Shown here in pieces: positions 36,347 through 45,537 of a DNA stretch of 64,000 bases. The notes beneath the pieces are model-generated. The model searched no databases. It was given only the letters and a program-made list of their open reading frames with translations, and was not told where the DNA came from. The DNA is from Brucepastera parasyntrophica. GTDB lineage: Bacteria > Spirochaetota > Spirochaetia > Treponematales > Treponemataceae. A program made the position numbers and the translations under genes. How positions within the stretch are numbered: the stretch's first letter is position 1; each line of letters starts with the position of its first letter. The DNA lies in the NCBI RefSeq assembly GCF_022376835.1, contig NZ_CP084606.1, positions 986,501-1,050,500 on the forward strand, written 5' to 3'.

Positions 36347-39300
36347 TCAGAGGAGCTTAAGCACAACCATTGACCAGGCTTTTACACCATATTTTGTCGT
36401 AATAGTTGACGCGGTGGAATCGCTCCAGCAGTTATTGGCCGACTCAAAATAGGGCTGCGTATCAATAATCCTCTTCCAGCTTTTTCCTGAAGGCGCCGCA
36501 GGTACAGTGAAGTCAACATCGGCTTCCCACATATTGGAAAAAATAAGATATCCCGCAGTGTCATCCCCTATCCTTATCCAGGCGCAGCGGTCCGAAAATG
36601 AATTAATATCGGATGTACCATCTTCCTTTTTATAGGTCGTGCTGCCGTAACTGCTCCTCCGGAGAGCGGCGTTGTTCTTTCTCTCATTCATAACAAAGGT
36701 TGCGAAAATGAAATTGCCGTTCACATTGCCGGAATTGCCGTAAGTCCCGATATTGTTATGATAGGAAGATCCGGAATCACCGGTCACCACTGTCTGGGGT
36801 GAGCTGGTATTTATCATGTTATAGTTATTCCATGTCGCCACCGTGTCCAGATTATAGGGATTGTTATTTCCGTTCTGGGTCCGGGCCAGTTCATCGCCGT
36901 ACACAATCATCGGGGTACCGCGGGAGAACATCAGGAAGGTCCAGAAATTCCGGATGCGCTGGCGCCGGAGGTCTTTCTTGTCCACAGCGGTACCGGTGGA
37001 ATCCCACGATTCATTGCTGTCATTGCCTCCGTCGGAAGGACCGAAAGGATAGGTTAGCAGGGCATTCTGGTCCGGTCCGCCCGCGCTATAGCTCACAAGG
37101 TCCGCAAGGGTAAACCCGTCATGCGCGACCAAAAAGTTGACTGATTTATGGGGACCTCCATGGGTGTTAAAATGATTGTAATCACCATTGAACGCGTCTA
37201 TGTAACTGACTCCGTCATGACCGTAAGGTTCGCCTTTCAGATATTTCCGGAGCGCGTCACGGTAGCGTCCGTTCCACTCACCCCAGGGGGCGGGGAAACT
37301 GCCGACCGGGTAGCCCCACATATCCCAGGCTTCGGCAATCATTTTAACATTTTTTGACGTACCCTTGGACGCGATAGCCTGAATAAGAGGATGGTTCGCG
37401 TCAAAGTTCTTGACCGTCGTCCAGTAATCGGCCGGAACATGCTGATTTGCATACCGTCCGAGTGTCGCCGCCAGATCAAACCTGAATCCGTCTACGCCCA
37501 TGTCATCTATCCAGTAATCAAGCGAATCGAGCACCAGTGTTTTAAGGGCCGCGTTATTCGCATTAACCTGGTTTCCGACACCGGTCGCGCCGCATTCCAG
37601 CCTTCCAGGAGTATCGCCGCTGAGGCCGGCCGGGATATAATGATAATATTCGGTTACATCAAAGCCGCCGAGGCTTGTAAAACCGGTAACGTTAACATCG
37701 CCGCTCCAGTTTCCGCCTTCACCGGTATGGTTATAAACCACATCGAGATATACTTCTATGCCCGCGGCGTGGAAAGCATTGACCATTTCCTTGAATTCCC
37801 GTGTCGGACCGCCGTATGATTTGTCATATGAATACCGCCGGTCCGGAGCAAAGAATCCGAAAGTCATATAGCCCCAGAAATTCCCTTTCCTTGATGTCCC
37901 TTCCATATATCCATTATTATCATTCTGGGTCTCATGGACGGGAAGGAATTCAATGGTATTTATACCTATAGCCTTGAGATAGGGCGCCATATACGCGGCG
38001 CCCTTGTATGTTCCGCGGTATTCTTCGGGTACATTTACGACTTCTTCAAACCCGCTGAGACCGGACAGAATTGACTGCAAATTCGAAGAGGATGGATGCT
38101 GGGTCAGTCCGCGCACGTGGGACTCGTAAATTATAGCGTTCTGCTGCGGGATATTCGGTTTGGTTATCATTGCGGTTGAGTCTTCAACAAACACGCTCTT
38201 TGAGACCCATTTTGCCGTATCATACGTTCTTCTGGGCACGCCCTGATAGGCCGTGCTTCCTGTTCCGTACATACCGCCGTTATGGCCGGCTGCGTACATT
38301 TCGAGATTTTCCGTATCATGGCTCAGTTCCCTGGCGTAAGGATCAAAAAGGACCTTGTTCGGGTTAAACCGGTGATAGGCGCTTGAATCCATATCGGCAA
38401 CAAAACCCGCGCTGCTGTTTCCTCTGGTCCAGCTGCTGCTGAAGGGCCAGTTCGAACCCCAGGCGCGGAAGGCATAGAGAGTGTACTGCGGAAGTCCGTT
38501 TATCTTTGCCCGCCATATATTGTCACTGCCTTTTTCCATCCAGTAGTCATAGGCAGCGTCTTCCCCGGTCGCTTCATTGTATATTTCCAAAAGGATTTTC
38601 GTGGCATTCTTCGAATATACAGCGAAAGTAACCGTATCGCCGTCACTGTGCGATCCGAGGGCCCAGGTACCGGACGTCCAGCCGTAACCGGCTGAAGCTC
38701 CGTTCATATCGACCGGGCTGTACGCCCCTGTCGAAGGATGGCCGTAACCGATAGACGAATGGGTATATGTCATCTCGGAACTGCCGTTGGCAAAGCCGCT
38801 CTTTACCGCGATGGTCTTTATTGTCGTTGTAGCGCTGATACTGATCCCTGAAGATGTATAAGGGGTACTGGCCGTTGTGGGAGTACTGCCGTCAATGGTG
38901 TAATATATATCCGCGTCATAAGGTGCGTCATCATCATATTTTTTGCATTCAAGGGTAACTACCAGGGTCCCTCCGAAATAGGGAGTGGACGGCTTGAATA
39001 CCGGATCCGGAACCTTAAAATCAAGAGAGCCAAGATCAAGTACCTGTCCGGCCGACAGAGTCACACTCTGTTCATAAACAATTGTACCGCTGTCTTTTAC
39101 ATAAAAGACCCAGGTCCCGGGAGCAATACCGGTAATCGTGTTTGTTCCCGCGGTGAAAGTTTCCAGCGCGCCGGACGCGGGGTCCGTGACCTGAGAGGTA
39201 AAGGATGATCCTGTTGTACCCGGATCAAAAGTAACCGTTGCCGGGGTTATCACATATTGAGCCGCAGCTTTCAGTGAACCTGCCTTAAAGTCCGTGGCAA

Positions 39301-39892
39301 TCGCCGCGGTATTTACAAGCGAAGCATGGGTTGCCGTGGTAACCGCAGTGTTTATAAGGGAAAGAAGCGTATCCCTTGCCGCTCCTTCGACGGATGATGT
39401 GTTATATCCTTCCGTTTTAAGCAGTGAATAAAAGACATTTCCCGCCGCGGTTGAAGCCCATTCAACTTTGGTGGTATTCGGACCGGATTCTATATCCAGG
39501 ACTTTCCGCATTACAACGCCGTCCATTTTTGAAGGCTGCAAATTAACCATTCTTTTTGCTTCGACACTTACAACCCGGTTTAAACCGACAGGGATGTTGT
39601 TTATCAGAACATTGGAAAGGCTTTTTCCGTTCTGAAGTTCGACATCTTCAGAAGTGATATCAGTCATTCCATAACCGGATACGGTAACGTCCGCCCGGAC
39701 AATAGTTTCTTTATCCAGAGCCCGGGAATAATCTTCATCCCCGGTAAACATGAGAGAACCGTATTTTTTAGAAACATTCTCCACACGGGAGCCTTCAGTA
39801 AAAGGATTAAGACAGCCGGCAAAAAGCAGGGCGGCGAATAAAACAGCCGCGAAGACTGTCAGCCAGTTGCTACCGGATATATGTTTTTTCAT
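36347..39892 (-). CDS. Lipoprotein isoamylase/debranching enzyme (GH13_11-like)
   Basis: 1181 residues. Lipobox LLFAGC (Cys27). Residues ~35-300 share the N-terminal module of the adjacent amylase (VSGYGMTDIT, INNIPVGLNRVVSVEA, IAPGTWVFYVKDSG). A chitobiase-type C-terminal-domain-like segment follows (DADIYYTIDGSTPTTASTPY), then CBM48 (DTVTFAVYSKNATKILLEIY) and the GH13 barrel. The barrel has YLDVVYNHTGEG, GVDGFRFDLAATLG (nucleophile Asp), MIAEAWDMWGYPVG (Glu) and FLVAHDGFTLADL. The pattern fits isoamylase/GlgX rather than pullulanase. It would cut alpha-1,6 branches of starch or glycogen at the surface, complementing the amylase. The ATG at 39892 lies behind GGAGGATAAC. Confidence 0.88.
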   Translation of the reverse strand: MKKHISGSNWLTVFAAVLFAALLFAGCLNPFTEGSRVENVSKKYGSLMFTGDEDYSRALDKETIVRADVTVSGYGMTDITSEDVELQNGKSLSNVLINNIPVGLNRVVSVEAKRMVNLQPSKMDGVVMRKVLDIESGPNTTKVEWASTAAGNVFYSLLKTEGYNTSSVEGAARDTLLSLINTAVTTATHASLVNTAAIATDFKAGSLKAAAQYVITPATVTFDPGTTGSSFTSQVTDPASGALETFTAGTNTITGIAPGTWVFYVKDSGTIVYEQSVTLSAGQVLDLGSLDFKVPDPVFKPSTPYFGGTLVVTLECKKYDDDAPYDADIYYTIDGSTPTTASTPYTSSGISISATTTIKTIAVKSGFANGSSEMTYTHSSIGYGHPSTGAYSPVDMNGASAGYGWTSGTWALGSHSDGDTVTFAVYSKNATKILLEIYNEATGEDAAYDYWMEKGSDNIWRAKINGLPQYTLYAFRAWGSNWPFSSSWTRGNSSAGFVADMDSSAYHRFNPNKVLFDPYARELSHDTENLEMYAAGHNGGMYGTGSTAYQGVPRRTYDTAKWVSKSVFVEDSTAMITKPNIPQQNAIIYESHVRGLTQHPSSSNLQSILSGLSGFEEVVNVPEEYRGTYKGAAYMAPYLKAIGINTIEFLPVHETQNDNNGYMEGTSRKGNFWGYMTFGFFAPDRRYSYDKSYGGPTREFKEMVNAFHAAGIEVYLDVVYNHTGEGGNWSGDVNVTGFTSLGGFDVTEYYHYIPAGLSGDTPGRLECGATGVGNQVNANNAALKTLVLDSLDYWIDDMGVDGFRFDLAATLGRYANQHVPADYWTTVKNFDANHPLIQAIASKGTSKNVKMIAEAWDMWGYPVGSFPAPWGEWNGRYRDALRKYLKGEPYGHDGVSYIDAFNGDYNHFNTHGGPHKSVNFLVAHDGFTLADLVSYSAGGPDQNALLTYPFGPSDGGNDSNESWDSTGTAVDKKDLRRQRIRNFWTFLMFSRGTPMIVYGDELARTQNGNNNPYNLDTVATWNNYNMINTSSPQTVVTGDSGSSYHNNIGTYGNSGNVNGNFIFATFVMNERKNNAALRRSSYGSTTYKKEDGTSDINSFSDRCAWIRIGDDTAGYLIFSNMWEADVDFTVPAAPSGKSWKRIIDTQPYFESANNCWSDSTASTITTKYGVKAWSMVVLKLL

Positions 39893-39949
39893 ATGTTATC
39901 CTCCTTAGTTTCTGTCCGTATAAGGACTTCCTTATACGGACGCCTGAAA

Positions 39950-42900
39950 CTAAAATTCGATTTCAATACCGCCTGAACCTGCGATTACCGTTATTGTCGC
40001 GATACTGCTGGTCACCGGTACGATTTTTGTACCACTGACCGAATTATTGGTATTCGTTACCACGCAGTAATAATAGGTCGTTCCCGTTGCGGTCGTCGGG
40101 ACCGTGTAGGAAGAAGAATTTGTCCCAACCGTGGTACCGTTTGAAGTACTGTTTGTGGTATTGCTGTACCACTGATAGCTCAGGGTTCCGCCGTCGGTGA
40201 CATTGGCCGTTACTGACAGTGTTTTCGTACTGTTAATATTGACCGAGGTGTCGCTGGCCGGCTGGGCCGAAATATTCGGGGTCTGGGCATTCACGAGCGC
40301 GGTTACTACAACCGCGGCAGTATTACTGGTCGCAGTCGCTTCCGTATTACCATTCACTGAATTATTGGTGTTTGTTACCACACAGTAGTAATAGGTGGTC
40401 CCCGCGGCTGCCGTGGACGGGCTGTATGAGGCGGAGGTAGCGCCGGAAAGGAGACTTCCGCCTGAATTGCTGTTCGAGGCATTGCTGTACCACTGATAGG
40501 TCAGCGTCCCGGAATCCGATCTTGTTGCGGAAACACTCAGGGTTACCGAACCTCCCGCGTTAACCGTAGCGCCGACCGGCTGGGTGCCGATTACCGGGGT
40601 CGCGGCATTCACGAGCGCGTCTACAACTACAGTGGCAGTATTACTGGTCGCAGTCGCTGTCGTGTTACCGTTCACCGAATTATTGGTATTTGTTACCACA
40701 CAGTAGTAATAGGTGGTCCCCGCGGCTGCCGTGGACGGACTGTATGATGAAGAATTGGTTCCCACCATGGTTCCGCCCGAATTCGCATTCGTTATGTTGC
40801 TGTACCACTGATAACTCAGGGTTCCCTCATCTGTCTTTGTTGCGCCGACATTCAGGGTTACTGAACCGCCGACATTAACCGTAGCGCCGGCCGGCTGGGT
40901 GCCGATTACCGGAGTCACGGCGTTCCGTATTACGGTAATTCCAGCTATTGAAGAGGTTATGGTCGCCGTTTTGGTCCCGTTTACTGTATTGTCAGTATTT
41001 TTCACAATACAATAGTAATAAGCAGTCCCCTGGACAGTTGTCGGAACTGTATAAGAAGAAGATGTCGCTCCTGAAATTTCAGCGGCGCCGGAGGTACTGT
41101 TTGATGTGTTGCTGAACCACTGATAGGTAAGTGAACCGGAAGCTGTCGCAGCAACAGAGAGATGCTTGACAGCATTGAGGGCCACATTGGTGTCAGTTTG
41201 GGGCTGTGTTGTAATTGCCGGGGCTTCCGCGCTCCGCACTACGGTAACCGAGACCGCATTTGATGTAGCCTGAGCATTCTGCTCGCCGTTTACCGAGGAA
41301 TTGGTATTCGTTATCACACAGTAGTAATAAACAGTCCCCTGGGCGGTTGTCGGCGCGTTATAGGTAGCCGCAGTTGCTCCGGAAATAATGTTTCCGTTTG
41401 AATTCGAGTCCGCAGCATTGCTGAACCACTGATAACCCAGGGTTCCGCCGTCGGTGACGCTTGCGGTCACTGAAACGGGACGGGTCGCGTATTCACCATA
41501 ATTTACCGATACATTTGCAGGCTGGGCTGAAATTGCCGGGGTTTGGGCATTGGTCAGCGTATTTACCGTTACCGTGGCTGTATTGCTGGCAGCAGCAGCC
41601 GTTGTGGTACCTGTAACCGAATTATTGGTATTTGTTACTACACAGTAATAATATGTGGTCCCGACCGAAGCGGTAGACGGGCTGTATGAGGCGGAGGTCG
41701 CCCCACCGACAGAGTTGCCGCCCGAATTGCTGTTCGATGTATTGCTGTACCACTGATAGCTCAGGGTTCCGCCGTCGGTCGATTCAGCTTCCACTTCAAG
41801 CGTAACAAGGACGTCAGGATTTACAGTTGTTGTCACCTGCGGCTGTCCGGTTATCCGGGGCGCCGCAGCGTTGGCGGGAGCGGTTACAGCAACAGTCACT
41901 TCATTACTTTGTTTGGATTTTGTCTGAACGCCGTTTACCGAATCGTTTGTATTTGTCACGATACAATAATAACTGGCCGTATCCGGCGCAGCTGTCTCAA
42001 CAACGTATGAATTTCCTGTGGCGCCGTTAATTACCGAGCCGTTTTTGTACCATTGATAGGTAATGACTCCGCTGTCAGGCGAATTTGCCGCTATTGTCAG
42101 GGTAACCGCCGGGTCGCCGACTGTAACAGAATCGCCGGACGGCTGGGTCGTGATTGCAGGTTCCGCCGCGTTCCGCACCACGGAAACTGCTGCCGCGTTT
42201 GATGTGACGCTGGCGTTTTTTTCACCGGTTACCGAATTATTGGTATTTGTTATCACGCAATAGTAATACCTGGTACCCTGATCAACTGTCGGCGCGCTAT
42301 ACGCAGCCGCGGTCGCGCCGGAAATAATACTTCCGCCCGAATTCGAGTCCGTTGTATTGCTGTACCACTGATAACCCAGGGTTCCGCCGTCAGAGACGCT
42401 CGCGGTCACTGAAACGGGACGGGTTATATACTCGCCGTAGCCCACGGTATCATCCTGGGGCTGAGAGGAAATTGTCGGGGTTTCGGCGTTAACCAGATTA
42501 TTCACCGAGACCTTTGCTGTATCTGTGGCCGCTGTCACAATCTTGTTTCCGGAGACTCCATTATTGGTATTGGTCACAATACAGTAATAATAAAAGTCAC
42601 TTGGCGTCAAAGTAGACGGACTGTATGAAGAAGCGGTCGCGCCGATGATAATGGCTCCGCCAACATTACTGTCTGTTAAACTGTAGTACCACTGATAGGT
42701 AAGTATTCCGCCGTCCGCGACTGAGGCAGTAACGGACAGGTCTGCCGGAGCGCCTACACTTACGGTCACGCCCTGGGGCTGTCCGCTGATTGACGGCGTG
42801 GCGGCGTCGACAATGGAAGAACTTACCGTTACACACGCCGCGTTACAGCTAACAGAAGCCGTTTTGTTTCCGCTGACGGTGTCATCGGTGTTGGTGACTA

Positions 42901-43246
42901 CGCAATAATAGTAGAATGTTCCCGCCGTATGCGTGGGAACAGTATAGGTAGATCCGGTAGCGCCGGAAATTTTCGTACCGCCTGAGGTCGCGTTTTCCGT
43001 GTGGCTGTACCACTGATAGGAAAGTGTTCCGCTGCCGGTACATTCCGCATCCACGCTGAGTATGTGAACAGCGTTTTCATTCACATTTGCCGCTGACGGA
43101 TGAGATGTAATATTCGGAGTCGGGGCATGGACCGTCGCTTTTGATCCTCCTGAAGATTTCAGGAAATCACTGAAAAAGGGATTACTGCAGGATGCCAGCA
43201 AAACTGCGCAGAAGGCCAGGCATCCTAATAAAATTTTTCTATTCAT
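39950..43246 (-). CDS. Lipoprotein of ten tandem Ig-like repeats
   Basis: About 1098 residues. Start at the second ATG (43246), eight bases after AAAGGA. Lipobox LLASC (Cys20). The rest is ten repeats of roughly 90-105 residues. Each has a Y-QW(Y/F)-SN strand, GATSSSYTPSTA-type turn, YYYCVVTNTNNSV strand with its Cys, and a Thr/Ala-rich edge strand, then an AxTPxIxxQP linker. This is the Ig/PKD-like scaffold of bacterial surface adhesins and glycan-binding proteins. Repeats are very similar also at DNA level, so copy number can change by recombination. It ends without a membrane anchor. Its place beside two starch enzymes suggests substrate binding, but that is inference. Confidence 0.85.
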   Translation of the reverse strand: MNRKILLGCLAFCAVLLASCSNPFFSDFLKSSGGSKATVHAPTPNITSHPSAANVNENAVHILSVDAECTGSGTLSYQWYSHTENATSGGTKISGATGSTYTVPTHTAGTFYYYCVVTNTDDTVSGNKTASVSCNAACVTVSSSIVDAATPSISGQPQGVTVSVGAPADLSVTASVADGGILTYQWYYSLTDSNVGGAIIIGATASSYSPSTLTPSDFYYYCIVTNTNNGVSGNKIVTAATDTAKVSVNNLVNAETPTISSQPQDDTVGYGEYITRPVSVTASVSDGGTLGYQWYSNTTDSNSGGSIISGATAAAYSAPTVDQGTRYYYCVITNTNNSVTGEKNASVTSNAAAVSVVRNAAEPAITTQPSGDSVTVGDPAVTLTIAANSPDSGVITYQWYKNGSVINGATGNSYVVETAAPDTASYYCIVTNTNDSVNGVQTKSKQSNEVTVAVTAPANAAAPRITGQPQVTTTVNPDVLVTLEVEAESTDGGTLSYQWYSNTSNSNSGGNSVGGATSASYSPSTASVGTTYYYCVVTNTNNSVTGTTTAAAASNTATVTVNTLTNAQTPAISAQPANVSVNYGEYATRPVSVTASVTDGGTLGYQWFSNAADSNSNGNIISGATAATYNAPTTAQGTVYYYCVITNTNSSVNGEQNAQATSNAVSVTVVRSAEAPAITTQPQTDTNVALNAVKHLSVAATASGSLTYQWFSNTSNSTSGAAEISGATSSSYTVPTTVQGTAYYYCIVKNTDNTVNGTKTATITSSIAGITVIRNAVTPVIGTQPAGATVNVGGSVTLNVGATKTDEGTLSYQWYSNITNANSGGTMVGTNSSSYSPSTAAAGTTYYYCVVTNTNNSVNGNTTATATSNTATVVVDALVNAATPVIGTQPVGATVNAGGSVTLSVSATRSDSGTLTYQWYSNASNSNSGGSLLSGATSASYSPSTAAAGTTYYYCVVTNTNNSVNGNTEATATSNTAAVVVTALVNAQTPNISAQPASDTSVNINSTKTLSVTANVTDGGTLSYQWYSNTTNSTSNGTTVGTNSSSYTVPTTATGTTYYYCVVTNTNNSVSGTKIVPVTSSIATITVIAGSGGIEIEF

Positions 43247-43271
43247 ATAAAACATCCTTTATACCAAAAAA

Positions 43272-43823
43272 TTATAAGCGATAACCGGCGCCCGCGCCGA
43301 TTCCCCAGAAGTATGGATAACCGAAGCGCAGATAGGCTTCAGCAAAAATATTTCCGAAAAAATACCTGAATCCGGCGTTAAGACCGCCAAGGAAATAGGC
43401 TTTTGTTTGTTCGTCACTCCAGGCAATTGTCGATCCGAGCGCGGCTTCGGCAAAAAGTCCGGAATCGGGAGCAGCCTGAACGCGCAAAAGATACCAGCGG
43501 AAGGTAGCCCCTACTTCAATTGAATTAAGGTCCGAAAAATTCATCGAAAAAAGGGCTTTTATACCGGCCGCGGCCCGTCCGATCGGCATAAAATCGGGAA
43601 GCATGTAACTGCCCGCGAAACCGATACCCATGGCATAGCCTTCGGCTGAATTCATATTCGCTTCAATAATCGCACCGAGAGAGATTCCCAGTATATTCCT
43701 GGAACCGGAAGAGGATTCCGCACCCGAGGGCGCCGCTCCTGATATTTCATTATCATTTTCCTGAGCAATAACCATTGATGTCACAAACATTACTAATAAC
43801 ACAATTGCGAATAGCTTTTTCAT
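43272..43823 (-). CDS. Outer-membrane beta-barrel protein
   Basis: 183 residues. Start ATG 43823 after GGAGG (eight bases), giving the signal peptide MKKLFAIVLLVMFVTSMVIAQ; the longer frame to 43880 lacks one. The mature protein has a short Ser/Gly/Glu linker. Eight or so amphipathic strands follow (NILGISLGAIIEANM, GYAMGIGFAGSYML, SIEVGATFRWYLLRVQA, GLNAGFRYFFGN), ending FWGIGAGAGYRL. It is upstream of the Ig-repeat lipoprotein by 25 bases, suggesting a shared transcript. Specific function unknown. Confidence 0.75.
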   Translation of the reverse strand: MKKLFAIVLLVMFVTSMVIAQENDNEISGAAPSGAESSSGSRNILGISLGAIIEANMNSAEGYAMGIGFAGSYMLPDFMPIGRAAAGIKALFSMNFSDLNSIEVGATFRWYLLRVQAAPDSGLFAEAALGSTIAWSDEQTKAYFLGGLNAGFRYFFGNIFAEAYLRFGYPYFWGIGAGAGYRL

Positions 43824-44061
43824 CCCAGAAAGCCTCCATTTATAATATGCGGCGGTATCATTTAAATAAATTCCGCTCATTTTCAGTATACAATGGTTTT
43901 TAAAATACCGGGAAAAAATTTTCTGTCATATAACAAAAAGTAACAATGTAAACAGGAATTTTCATGAAATTTTGCCGTATGGAGCCAAAGGGTTTCAAAT
44001 TCCGCCCAAAATCGGTACATTATTATAGAGAAAAAATACCAGTATAACAGGAGAAATTTTT

Positions 44062-45274
44062 ATGAAGGCAATTTCCATCGCGGAAGGTGTGTACAGTATC
44101 CACGCCGAGCTTACAACGGACGTTTTTTTTGAGGGTTTCTGGCGGATTCCTACCGGAATTACGCTTAACTCCTATCTGGTCAGGGGAGAAAAGACGGCTC
44201 TTATTGAACTGGCGAAAAACTGTGATAATTCGATAGCGCATTATGAAGAACAGCTTGCCTCGATAGGTTCTTCCCTTGAACAAATAGACTTCCTTATTCT
44301 GAACCATCTGGAACCTGATCATACGGACTTTTTAAATGAATTCCGCAAAAAAAACGGCAGGGCCGAGATCATTTCAACACCAAAGGGCATTGCCTTTGTC
44401 CGCAATTTCTTCAATATAAATGAAAATCTCCGGGAAGTTAAAAACGGGGACACGCTGGACCTCGGAAAGGGGAAAATCCTGACTTTTTTTGAAACGCCCA
44501 ACATACACTGGCCCGAAACAATGATGACCTATGATATAAATGAAAAAATCCTGTTCAGCTGCGACGCTTTCGGGTCCTACGGGACCCTTGGAGAGAGGGT
44601 TTTTGATGATGAATTTTCCGCCGAGGAACATGCCTGTTTTGAGAAGGAATCGCTCCGCTATTATGCCAATATTGTTTCCAGTTTCAGCACCTTCGTAAAA
44701 AAAGCCATTGAAAAACTGGGAAATACTGAAATAAAGACCATAGCTCCAAGCCATGGAATGATCTGGAGGAGAAATCCTGCTGAAATTGTCAGCCGGTACG
44801 CAAAATATGCGGGTTACAACACAGGCGGCCCCTGTGAAAAAGAAATCTGCATTATATGGGGATCGATGTACGGTTATACCAAACAGGGACTCGACGCGGT
44901 TATAGAAGGTATTAAGGAAGAAGGCGTCCCGTACACTATCCACCGCATTCCTGATACCGATTCCTCATTCATACTCGCGGACGCCTACAGGGCAGAGGGA
45001 CTTGTTCTCGCGATGCCTACCTATGAGTATAAAATGTTTCCTCCCATGGCCCAGATCCTCGATCTTTTCGGACGCAAGCATTTCACAGGTAAAAAGGCCC
45101 TCCGTATCGGGAGCTGGGCTGGGTCGGCGGAGCGAAAAAGGAATATGACGAAACAATTGCCGATTTCAAATGGACAAGTGTGGAATCCTCTGAATGGCAG
45201 GGTATACCCAGCGCGGAAGATATTGCGCTTTTAAAGGAGCGGGGAAGGAATTGGCCAGGCTTGTAAAGGGCTGA
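44062..45274 (+). CDS. Flavodiiron protein (A-type flavoprotein, FprA-like), frameshifted twice here
   Basis: Rejoined length about 404 residues. The N-terminal metallo-beta-lactamase-fold domain has the diiron ligands HLEPDH, H in IHWPETMM, D in SCDAFG and H in PSHGMIW. The flavodoxin domain starts about residue 255 (IIWGSMYGYTKQGLDAVIEG). It reduces O2 and/or NO to protect an anaerobe. Two deletions spoil the end. TGGGCTGG near 45118 should be TGGGGCTGG, giving SWGWVGGAKKEYDETIADF. CGGGGA near 45241 should have another G, giving KERGKELARLVKG, with stop at 45274. It has a good AGGAG ribosome site and no partner rubredoxin nearby. Confidence 0.92.
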
Positions 45275-45476
45275 TCCCCGAAATCGGCGGCTTCCGGCAA
45301 AATTGCCGCGTACTTTATAGAAGAAACTCGTATAATTTTCTCATTTCAGACTGTATTTATATGAGCCCGTATTGCTGAAATAGTGCAAAAAGTATAGATT
45401 AAAACCGGTTTTTTAATGACAGAAGATATAAATGTTCCTGTCTTCATCAGGAATGACGGGAATTCCGATTCTACAT

Positions 45477-45517
45477 ATTTGTCAGGCAAGGAAGTATAAT
45501 AAAGCTGCCTGACAAAT
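45477..45517 (+). promoter_or_regulatory. Inverted repeat flanking a -10 box upstream of gpmI
   Basis: Perfect 12-bp arms ATTTGTCAGGCA (45477-45488) and TGCCTGACAAAT (45506-45517) around 17 bases containing TATAAT (45495-45500). It could be an operator across the promoter or an RNA hairpin. It lies 20 bases before the gpmI start. Confidence 0.6.
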
Positions 45518-45537
45518 CTAAATTTATGGAGAATAGT

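Noticed and set aside
36347-39892. Type I pullulanase
   Set aside because: CBM48 plus the GFRFDLAATLG/AEAWDMWGYPVG pattern fits isoamylase/GlgX better, and no pullulanase-specific N-terminal domains are seen.
39950-43246. Tandem DNA repeats as a satellite or CRISPR array
   Set aside because: They are coding Ig-like domains in one continuous frame behind a lipoprotein signal.
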